A stretch of DNA of 36,195 bases from JBDKGV01 sp039798005 (GTDB lineage Bacteria; Fibrobacterota; Fibrobacteria; UBA5070). Where the stretch lies: assembly GCA_039798005.1 (NCBI GenBank), contig JBDKGV010000004.1:1-36195 (forward strand). Direction: 5' to 3'. This document shows, one piece after another, positions 30,434-36,195 of this stretch; the stretch's first letter is position 1, and the number at the start of each line of letters is the position of its first letter. The notes under the pieces are model-generated. The model saw only the letters and a program-made list of their open reading frames with translations. It was not told the DNA's origin and did no database searches. The position numbers and the translations under genes were made by a program.

Positions 30434-31399
30434 TCAGATCTCTTCCTCTTCTTCGCTGCCCTTCTGGAGCGAAGGATGGAAGTTCTGGTGGCGGGCTTCG
30501 CGGGTGTGGCCCAAGCCGAGCATGAGGGCGCATTCGGTGCAGAATGCGGTGTCGCGGTCGACGATGAAGGCTTCGTCCACGGGCATGATGCAACACTTGG
30601 TGCAGACCATGGAGCGGGTGACCTTGCGCACCGTCATGCGGGCCTTGTGCAGGTCGCGCTCGATGCGGGCAAGCAGCTCGTCGTGGGTTTCCTCGTCCTT
30701 GGCGGCCTTCTTGGAGACGGGCGCACTCTGGACGATGGTGGTCTTGACCTTGCGAACGGCGACCGACCCGACGGGCACTTCAAAGAAGAAGCCGCCTTGG
30801 AACAGGTCGCTGGTGGCTTCGGCCGCCTCGGAATCCTTGGCCTTCCCCTTGCGGGCGGGAGCGGCAGGAGCCTCGGGAACGACTTCGACAACGGGGGCGG
30901 CCTTGCCTTTGGCGGCCTTGGCCGGCTTTTCCACCACGACAGCGGCAGGCTTGCCTGGCTTGCCCTTGGGGGCAGGCTTTGCCGCCTTGACGGGCTTGGC
31001 CGCGACCTTGGGCGTTGCCTTGGCCACGGGGACGGGAGCCTTGGCGGGAACCTCGACCTTGGTTGGCTTGGTCGGCGTCTTGGCCGGAGCTGGTTTGGAT
31101 GCCTTGACGGGAGCCGCCTTTGCGATGGGCTTGGCGGCAGGCTTGGTGACCTTGGCAGGAACCTTGGGTTCGACCTTGGTTGGAGCCTTCACGGCGCTGG
31201 GTTTGGTTGTCTTGGCCACAGTGGCTTTGGCAACAGGCGCTTTGGAAGCGGGTTTGGCGATCTTGACCTCAACCTTGACGGGTTTTGCTGGCGTTTTGGC
31301 GGGAGACGGCTTGACCGGAGCAACGGCTTTGGCAGGCGCTGCCTTGCCTTTGGCTGCCTTGGTCGGAGCCTTCGCGTCTTTCTTCGCAAGCTTGGCCAT
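30434..31399 (-). CDS. Lys/Ala/Pro-rich (histone H1-like) protein with C-terminal four-Cys motif
   Basis: This 321-residue protein has two parts. Residues 1 to about 190 are low-complexity and strongly basic, built from AKP-, KPA- and AAK-type repeats like the tails of bacterial histone-H1-like DNA-binding proteins. Residues about 195-321 are ordered: a Phe-rich patch, a helix (DEETHDELLARIERDLHKAR), then C266-x2-C269-C270 ... C287-x2-C290 (MVCTKCCIMP and AFCTECALML), and an acidic end (EEEEEI). The Cys pairs suggest a zinc finger related to DksA/TraR or rubredoxin-like knuckles, but I cannot assign a family. The start follows GGGGAGTGTGACG. It is divergent from dnaA. The antisense strand is spuriously open because of the repeats. 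Confidence 0.8.
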   Translation of the reverse strand: MAKLAKKDAKAPTKAAKGKAAPAKAVAPVKPSPAKTPAKPVKVEVKIAKPASKAPVAKATVAKTTKPSAVKAPTKVEPKVPAKVTKPAAKPIAKAAPVKASKPAPAKTPTKPTKVEVPAKAPVPVAKATPKVAAKPVKAAKPAPKGKPGKPAAVVVEKPAKAAKGKAAPVVEVVPEAPAAPARKGKAKDSEAAEATSDLFQGGFFFEVPVGSVAVRKVKTTIVQSAPVSKKAAKDEETHDELLARIERDLHKARMTVRKVTRSMVCTKCCIMPVDEAFIVDRDTAFCTECALMLGLGHTREARHQNFHPSLQKGSEEEEEI

Positions 31400-31481
31400 C
31401 GTCACACTCCCCAATGGTTCTTATCCATTAGACAATTTAGGGGAGACGAGCCCGCTTGCACAGGTTTATGTTTCATATCCC
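31400..31481. promoter_or_regulatory. Divergent promoter region of dnaA and the H1-like gene
   Basis: This 82-bp spacer is AT-richer than its surroundings. TATGTT (31467-31472) lies 9 nt before the proposed TTG start of dnaA. TTATCCATT (31424-31432) matches a DnaA box at seven of nine positions. There is no cluster of boxes and no long AT-rich unwinding stretch, so an origin is not supported here. Confidence 0.4.
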
Positions 31482-32813
31482 TTGAACTCAGCACTTCATG
31501 CCAACGACATTTCCCGCATTTGGGACGAAGCGAAGGGCTTCCTTCGGGAAATCCTGAGTGCCGACATCTTTGCCCGGCAGATCGAACCGCTGCGCCCTCT
31601 GGAGCTCTCGGCCGTGGAGCTGGTGCTTGAAGTTCCCGGGCACTTGGGAGTCGAGGCGCTGAAGAAGAGCTTCCATGGATTGCTGGAACACGCCTTGGAG
31701 CGGGCTGCCTTGCGTTCCCTCCAAGTCAAGCTGGTGCAGGCGCGTGCGGCCGAGCAAAGCGAAAGCCGTCGACCTCCCCAAAGCATCCAAACCATCGACC
31801 TTTCGCCGCGCTACACCTTCGAGACCTTCGTGGTGGGCGGCAACAGCCAGTTTGCGCACTCTGCGGCGCGCGCCGTGGCCGATGCGCCGGGCAAGACGCT
31901 TTTCAATCCGCTTCTGATCTACGGCGGATCAGGGCTGGGCAAGACCCACCTGCTGCAGGCCATCGGGCACCGCATCCGCTCCCATTCGCCGGGCATCCGG
32001 GTGCGTTTCATCCCGACCGAGTTCTTCAAGAACGAGTACATCACGGCGGTCCAGCGCAACCAGATCAACGAGTTCAGCCGCTGGTACCGCGAGGAAGTGG
32101 ATGTCCTCCTGATGGACGACATCCAGTCCCTGGTGGCTCGCGAAGCGCTGCAGGAGGAATTTTTCCACCTGTTCAACGCCTTCCACCAGAGCAACCGCCA
32201 GATCGTGATGACTTCCGACTGCCCGCCGGGAGAGCTGCGCGGTCTTGAAGATCGCTTGGTGAGCCGCTTCCAGTGGGGCCTTTCGGTGGACATCCAGCCC
32301 CCCGACCGCGATACCCGCGAAGCCATCTTGCGCAACAAGGCCATCGAGGAGAACCTCGATCTTTCCGATGACATCATCGCCTACATCGCCGAGGCCGTGA
32401 CCACCAACATCCGCGAGATGGAAGGCATCATCCGCCGCCTGATCGTGGAGGCCATGGGTGGCGAGATCACCGTCGAGCTCGCCCAGCGCGTGGTTTCGGC
32501 GCTGACCAACCGCCCGGCCAGCAAGCGCATCCGCGTCTCGGACGTGCTCACCAGCGTCTCCGAATTCTACCAGGTGGACGTCGACTCGCTTTTGCGCGAA
32601 GGGCGCGGCACCAAGGACGTGGCCAAGGCCCGCCAGATCGCCATGTACCTCGCCAAGCAGCTCACGGACCTGTCGCTCAAGGCGATCGGAACGCATTTCG
32701 GCAACCGCGACCACTCCACGGTGATCCATGCGATCCGCATGACCGAGAAGTCCATGCAGGACGCCCAGAGTTTCCGCCAGGAGATCGAACAGCTCCTCAA
32801 GGCCCTTCGGTAG
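31482..32813 (+). CDS. dnaA: Chromosomal replication initiator DnaA
   Basis: This 443-residue initiator opens the replication origin. All domains are present: domain I (ISRIWDEAKGFLREILSADIF), AAA+ domain with Walker A GGSGLGKTHLLQA (148-160) and Walker B VDVLLMDDIQSL, a sensor/arginine-finger stretch (GLEDRLVSRFQWG), and domain IV with the signature KAIGTHFGNRDHSTVIHA. No ATG or GTG precedes domain I in frame; TTG 31482 is the best start and gives a normal N-terminus. Unlike many bacteria there is no dnaN, recF or gyrB next to it; a membrane spermidine-synthase-like gene follows after 5 bp. Confidence 0.96.
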   Translation: MNSALHANDISRIWDEAKGFLREILSADIFARQIEPLRPLELSAVELVLEVPGHLGVEALKKSFHGLLEHALERAALRSLQVKLVQARAAEQSESRRPPQSIQTIDLSPRYTFETFVVGGNSQFAHSAARAVADAPGKTLFNPLLIYGGSGLGKTHLLQAIGHRIRSHSPGIRVRFIPTEFFKNEYITAVQRNQINEFSRWYREEVDVLLMDDIQSLVAREALQEEFFHLFNAFHQSNRQIVMTSDCPPGELRGLEDRLVSRFQWGLSVDIQPPDRDTREAILRNKAIEENLDLSDDIIAYIAEAVTTNIREMEGIIRRLIVEAMGGEITVELAQRVVSALTNRPASKRIRVSDVLTSVSEFYQVDVDSLLREGRGTKDVAKARQIAMYLAKQLTDLSLKAIGTHFGNRDHSTVIHAIRMTEKSMQDAQSFRQEIEQLLKALR

Positions 32814-32818
32814 GTCTC

Positions 32819-35041
32819 ATGGCCATGGGGGCGCAGGTGCGGCACGGGTTCGCCATGGCGCTTGCCGGGGGAATGGTCTTTGGACTGCCGGTACTTCTGC
32901 AGCCGGTGCTCTCTCCGTCGTGGGGTTCGGGGCCGAGCCTGTTTGCGATCCTGGTCGCCCTGAATCTGTTGGGGGGTGCGCTGGGGGCTTGGCTTGGTCG
33001 TGTGCCTGCTTGGAGCGCGGCCCTCTGTCTTTCAGCGCTCCTGCTCTCCCCCGCGATCTCCATCGCCTTGGGGTCGGCCAGCAGCGTGCCGGGGGCGGCC
33101 TTGGTCTTTTTCGCCTCCTTGTGCACGGGCCGCTGGGTCGTGTCCCTGCTTGGCCCTTCAAGCCGGGGGGCCTCGAGATGGCTTGCCTTGGAAGGCATTG
33201 GCGGTGCGCTTGCGGTCCTGTGGCTGCTCTTGGCGGGGTTCTCGCGTTGGGAGTTGCCTGAACTTGGCCGCATCCTTGGGCTGGTGGCTTTGCTGGGTGG
33301 TGCCTTGAGCCTGGGAGGAAGAAACGGTTCCAATCGGGCTTCGACGATTCCCGGCGCAACGACCCCGGCGCGTGCCATGCTCGTGCTTTCGGCATGGTCG
33401 GGTTTCCAGTTCTTCCATGGCGAAACCGCTTGGGCGCATCTCCTGGCTCAGATCCACACCAATTCTCCGCTTGCTTTCGGGCTTGTGATGCTGGGCGTGC
33501 TCGGGGGCATGCCGTTGGGGGCGATGCTTGCTCGCAGGGTTCGCGACTTGCGTCAAATGGCCTTTCTTGCCATGGGTGGTGGGCTTGCGCTTGCGCTGTT
33601 GCATCAGGCCTTGGGGCAGACTTTGGGTGACAATGTCGCGCGTCAGGGCTTTCCTTGGGATCTGTTGCTTGCCTCGCTTGCCATGCTGGCGCCCGTGGTG
33701 ATGGTGTCCTCCATGCTGCTTCCATGGCTTTTGGATCGAGCCGATGGCCCGCGGAGCATCGCTCGGCTTTTCGCGGCGAATCTGACGGGAGGCTTGGCTG
33801 GAGCCGTCTTGGCGGGTTGGGTCTCCTTGCCGGTGCTTGGGCTGCAAGCCGCCCTGCTGTTGCCAAGCCTTGGCTGGATGGTGATCGCCGTCGTGGCAAG
33901 CCAAGGGCGCAAGCGCGGGCTTGCCTTGGCCGGATCGCTTGCCTTGGTTGGCTCGGGGTGGGCCGCATGGTCGATGGCGTTGGTGCCGCGCGGGGACTAC
34001 GAAGTGCTGGACCGGGCCGAAGGCTGGGGTGGGCGCGTGGAGCTGGTGGAGCGCGAGGAGCATCGGTTCCTGGTCTACAACGGAAGCTATGCCTTGGGCG
34101 GGTCCCGCTCGGTTGCGGCCCAGAAACGTCAGGCGCGATTGGCGCTGGATCTGCGCCCCCAAGCGCGGACGGCGTTCGTGCTGGGGTTGGGGACCGGCAT
34201 CACGGCGGGGGAGCTTTCGACCTCCAAGGCCTTGGTTTCCGTGCGTGTCCTGGAGCTTGAGCCGCAGGTGGTGACCATGGCGCGTCGCCATTTCGGGCCA
34301 TGGACCGAGGCGCTGTTCTCCGACCCGCGGTTCCGGATCGAAGCGGGGGATGCCCGGGCCGTGCTGCGCGACGATCCTCAACGCTACGACTTGATCCTTG
34401 GGGATCTGTTCCTGCCTTGGCTTCCGGGTGCGGAACTTCTCATGAGCACGGAGCATTTTCGTTCGGTGCGCAATCACCTGAACCCTCAAGGCCTGTTCGT
34501 GCAATGGCTGCCGCTTTACCAGCTCTCGGCGCCGGTCTTTCAGGATATCTTGGCGACAGTGCGCTTTGTGTTCGGGGATGTGCACCTGTTTCGTGGCACG
34601 GACGACCATGCGCGACCCATGATCGCCTTGGTGGCTCTTGCTCCCGGAGCGAGGCTCCATGCACAGGGCGTGGGGCCTGAAGTGCTGGGCTGTTATGCGG
34701 GGAATGTCCGCAAGCTCTCCCTGCTCGATCCATTGATGCCATGGAATCATGCGAATCGCTTGGTTCTGGGGGCTCGCAGTGGAGGGGTGTTTGCCGGCAT
34801 GCCCAGTGCGGAGGAGGCGATGACGGGGGAGCGCTATCTCAATTGGATCGTCGCCTCGTTCCGCGCCAATCCTCCGGAGAGGGATTCGGCTCTGATGGCC
34901 TTCGGGCCGGAGGCTTGGCGCCATGCGGCAGGCGGGTTCTTCCGGCAACAAGAACGCTTCTTCCGGGAGCAGGGAGAAGCGGTCGTCGCGGACACGATGG
35001 CGCAAAGGATGGTGCGCTATGGGCCGGCAAGCGGCCTGTGA
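32819..35041 (+). CDS. Membrane protein fused to spermidine-synthase-like methyltransferase-fold domain
   Basis: This 740-residue protein has an N-terminal membrane half (residues 1-390, about ten helices) and a C-terminal soluble half. The latter has a Rossmann fold like polyamine synthases: VLGLGTGITAGEL (454-466), acidic residue in VLELEPQVV, EAGDARAVL, and YDLILGDLFLPW, where an Asp occupies the catalytic position. Such fused proteins are widespread in environmental bacteria and are called spermidine synthase-like transporters; their substrate is unknown. About 100 further residues follow the Rossmann part. The start ATG is 5 bp after the dnaA stop, so it is cotranscribed with dnaA, which is an unusual partner. 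Codon use favours G-rich CTTGGG-type words more than that of dnaA. Confidence 0.85.
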   Translation: MAMGAQVRHGFAMALAGGMVFGLPVLLQPVLSPSWGSGPSLFAILVALNLLGGALGAWLGRVPAWSAALCLSALLLSPAISIALGSASSVPGAALVFFASLCTGRWVVSLLGPSSRGASRWLALEGIGGALAVLWLLLAGFSRWELPELGRILGLVALLGGALSLGGRNGSNRASTIPGATTPARAMLVLSAWSGFQFFHGETAWAHLLAQIHTNSPLAFGLVMLGVLGGMPLGAMLARRVRDLRQMAFLAMGGGLALALLHQALGQTLGDNVARQGFPWDLLLASLAMLAPVVMVSSMLLPWLLDRADGPRSIARLFAANLTGGLAGAVLAGWVSLPVLGLQAALLLPSLGWMVIAVVASQGRKRGLALAGSLALVGSGWAAWSMALVPRGDYEVLDRAEGWGGRVELVEREEHRFLVYNGSYALGGSRSVAAQKRQARLALDLRPQARTAFVLGLGTGITAGELSTSKALVSVRVLELEPQVVTMARRHFGPWTEALFSDPRFRIEAGDARAVLRDDPQRYDLILGDLFLPWLPGAELLMSTEHFRSVRNHLNPQGLFVQWLPLYQLSAPVFQDILATVRFVFGDVHLFRGTDDHARPMIALVALAPGARLHAQGVGPEVLGCYAGNVRKLSLLDPLMPWNHANRLVLGARSGGVFAGMPSAEEAMTGERYLNWIVASFRANPPERDSALMAFGPEAWRHAAGGFFRQQERFFREQGEAVVADTMAQRMVRYGPASGL

Positions 35042-35071
35042 GGCAAAGGGGGAGCGGTGGCCGGAGACGAC

Positions 35072-35105
35072 AAAAAAGCCCAAGACACTTGGTGTCTTGG
35101 GCTTT
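35072..35105 (-). terminator. Bidirectional terminator, strongest for rpsP-rimM
   Basis: GCCCAAGACAC-ttg-GTGTCTTGGGC is a perfect 11-bp stem (35078-35102). On the minus strand six T residues follow, ending the rimM transcript; on the plus strand only TTTCC follows the gene ending at 35041. Confidence 0.92.
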
Positions 35106-35126
35106 CCAAACTCATCGGTCCAGCGA

Positions 35127-35642
35127 TCAGACCTGCAGAACGTCCCAGAAACCGCGGTTGACCGTAATGGTCTTGGCCACCGGGTCGACCACGCACTTGA
35201 AGTCGCCATCCATGGGCAGGAAAACCTTTTGGCCATCCAGTGCCACGCAGAGAATCGCTTCTCCGGCAGGCAGCTCTTCCAAGGCGGAACCTTGGCCGAG
35301 ATGATTGCCTTCCTCGTCCAGCACCCGCATGGCAGGCAGGTCGGCCGCGATCCAGCCGCCGGCGGGGCGCACGACATCGGCATCGCTCACCAAGAGATAA
35401 GCGCCATGCCAAGGCTTGGCGGCTTCGGGGGAGTCGATGCCCTCAAGAAGCAGGAGCCATTCTTCGCCCGCGCGCCGAGCGGAGCGGATCGCTCGCTTTT
35501 GAACGCCGGAGGGATGGCTGATCCAGACTTCCCCCAAACGCGAAAAACGGTCCTTGACCCAGGTCAAGGACTCGACTTTCACTTCTCCACGAACCCCATG
35601 ACCTCGCAACAGGCGACCAATCGCCGTGAAGCCCTCGGGAAT
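35127..35642 (-). CDS. rimM: 16S rRNA processing protein RimM (start codon unusual)
   Basis: RimM helps mature the 30S head and binds ribosomal protein S19. The N-terminal beta-barrel shows AIGRLLRGHGVRGEVKVES and the C-terminal PRC-barrel shows WHGAYLLVSDADVV, ADLPAMRVLDEEG, LEELPAGEAILCV and VFLPMDGDFKCVVDP. Between the rpsP stop (35650) and the first conserved motif there is no ATG, GTG or TTG in frame. The best candidates are ATT at 35642 or CTG at 35660, the latter overlapping the end of rpsP. The long reading to 35771 is an out-of-frame shadow of rpsP. trmD and rplS, usual partners in this operon, do not follow; a terminator comes instead. Confidence 0.88.
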   Translation of the reverse strand: MPEGFTAIGRLLRGHGVRGEVKVESLTWVKDRFSRLGEVWISHPSGVQKRAIRSARRAGEEWLLLLEGIDSPEAAKPWHGAYLLVSDADVVRPAGGWIAADLPAMRVLDEEGNHLGQGSALEELPAGEAILCVALDGQKVFLPMDGDFKCVVDPVAKTITVNRGFWDVLQV

Positions 35643-35649
35643 GCGGAAA

Positions 35650-36009
35650 TCAGGCTGCAGGGGCTTCGGCCTTGGCCTTGGCCTTGCGGGACAGAGTCGG
35701 CTTCTTGGCCTTCTCTGCGCGAGGAGCGATCTCGACGGTCTTTCCGACCTTGCCGGCTTCGAACTTGGCAAGGACGCCCTGACGACGCAGGATCGACTTG
35801 ACGGTCGTGCTGGGCACGGCGCCGGTCTTGAGCCACTCGATGGCGCGCTCTTCCTTGATCACCACAGTCGAAGGGTTCTGGTTCGGATCGTACTGGCCGA
35901 TCTCCTCAAGAAAGCGACCATCGCGCTTCTGGGAAGACTCAGCGACCATGATACGATAGAAGTCCAGATTCTTCCGGCCTCCGCGCTGCAGACGAATGAC
36001 AGTAGCCAT
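35650..36009 (-). CDS. rpsP: 30S ribosomal protein S16
   Basis: This 119-residue protein is bS16, needed for 30S assembly. MATVIRLQRGGRKNLDFYRI is the textbook N-terminus, followed by DGRFLEEIGQYDPNQNP and RAIEWLKTGAVPSTTVKSIL. A C-terminal tail of about 30 residues rich in Lys and Ala (EKAKKPTLSRKAKAKAEAP) extends beyond the usual 80-90 residues. The ATG follows GAGGAATCAC. rimM follows directly with a very short or overlapping junction. Confidence 0.97.
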   Translation of the reverse strand: MATVIRLQRGGRKNLDFYRIMVAESSQKRDGRFLEEIGQYDPNQNPSTVVIKEERAIEWLKTGAVPSTTVKSILRRQGVLAKFEAGKVGKTVEIAPRAEKAKKPTLSRKAKAKAEAPAA

Positions 36010-36042
36010 GTGATTCCTCGAATAGAATTTGAAAGGCTGGCA

Positions 36043-36070
36043 AATGTAGCACTCCTTGCAAAGATGACAA
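36043..36070 (-). promoter_or_regulatory. Promoter of rpsP-rimM
   Basis: The minus strand reads TTGTCA, 16 nt, TACATT. A leader of about 25-30 nt with a GAGGAA ribosome binding site follows. The remaining upstream sequence to the window end (36071-36195) shows no gene I can support. Confidence 0.5.
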
Positions 36071-36195
36071 GGGTGAAAAATGCCGAAATGGATCGCAAGT
36101 GGGTGTCGAATCCCGGTTTGCGACGGATAGTTTCGGGGCGAAATCTAATTCCCTGGCCGCTTCATCAAGGTACGAAATGTTGCTTCCAAGTGAAA

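Noticed and set aside
30504..31481. Extension of the dnaA frame upstream as an Ala/Gly/Leu/Thr-rich protein
   Set aside because: It is the complement of the repetitive Lys/Ala/Pro codons on the other strand, and DnaA domain I begins only after 31482.
31400..31481. Replication origin beside dnaA
   Set aside because: Only one weak DnaA-box-like word (TTATCCATT) and no repeated boxes or unwinding element were found.
33158..35383. 741-codon open frame antisense to the membrane spermidine-synthase-like gene
   Set aside because: It has a Gln/His/Arg/Pro-rich composition, crosses the perfect terminator hairpin and part of rimM, and shows no motifs.
36095..36125. tRNA-like end (GTCGAATCCCGG) near the window edge
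   Set aside because: No matching acceptor, D or anticodon arms can be formed in the neighbouring sequence.

Overview
The window comes from a GC-rich bacterium that is most likely a member of Fibrobacterota. Three lineage markers support this: a surface protein ending in a FISUMP (Fibrobacter succinogenes major paralogous) domain, a TIGR02147-family regulator, and CBM3-like and expansin-like cellulose-associated proteins. The GC content looks clearly above that of F. succinogenes itself, so a soil, sediment or gut relative of higher GC is the best guess. This is inference from gene content; I could not run a phylogeny.

Layout. 1-951 is the 3' part of an IS21-family insertion sequence (end of istA, complete istB, right-end repeats). 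1022-3571 (-) is a FISUMP surface protein, followed by a repeat-rich non-coding stretch. 3982-5421 (-) holds two unknown genes around a variant clpS. 5531-8077 (+) is a putative barrel-like envelope protein plus gpmI. 8195-10296 (-) is eutC/eutB (ethanolamine ammonia-lyase), divergent from an APC permease (10536-11996, +). metG follows at 12252-14297 (+). An amt - Ser/Thr kinase operon (16643 to 14394, -) is preceded by an expansin-like gene (16837-17622, -), then glgE (17968-19833, -) and a hybrid histidine kinase (19933-21822, -). A TIGR02147 regulator is coupled by ATGA overlap to a large lipoprotein (22042-24761, +), then hemN (-), a lipoprotein coupled to a truncated CBM3-like gene (-), DUF445 (+), and an AAA/DUF4143 ATPase (-). 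The right end has a small membrane gene and a Lys/Ala/Pro-rich protein with a C-terminal four-Cys motif (-), divergent from dnaA and a membrane-anchored spermidine-synthase-like protein (+), and finally rpsP-rimM (-).

How genes work together. EutBC plus the APC permease form a compact ethanolamine-to-ammonia module with no microcompartment genes in view; an ammonium transporter lies 5 kb away and is cotranscribed with a membrane-tethered Ser/Thr kinase. The FISUMP protein, the expansin, the CBM3-like remnant and the lipoproteins suggest surface interaction with plant polysaccharide. GlgE indicates alpha-glucan synthesis from maltose-1-phosphate.

What stands out. (1) A 13-bp palindrome, GACA-N5-TGTC (typically GACAGATTCTGTC), occurs eight times exactly, against about 0.5 expected by chance, mostly at gene borders. 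(2) Many genes lack a Shine-Dalgarno sequence and instead carry a TANNNT hexamer (often TATCTT) 6-9 nt before the start codon, which points to widespread leaderless transcripts. (3) A mosaic intergenic repeat family shares the 14-mer GGCATCCCTGGCGC in six places. (4) The ClpS has altered N-degron pocket residues. (5) A histone-H1-like basic tail is fused to a four-Cys domain next to dnaA. (6) rimM has no ordinary start codon. No tRNA, rRNA or CRISPR array was seen.
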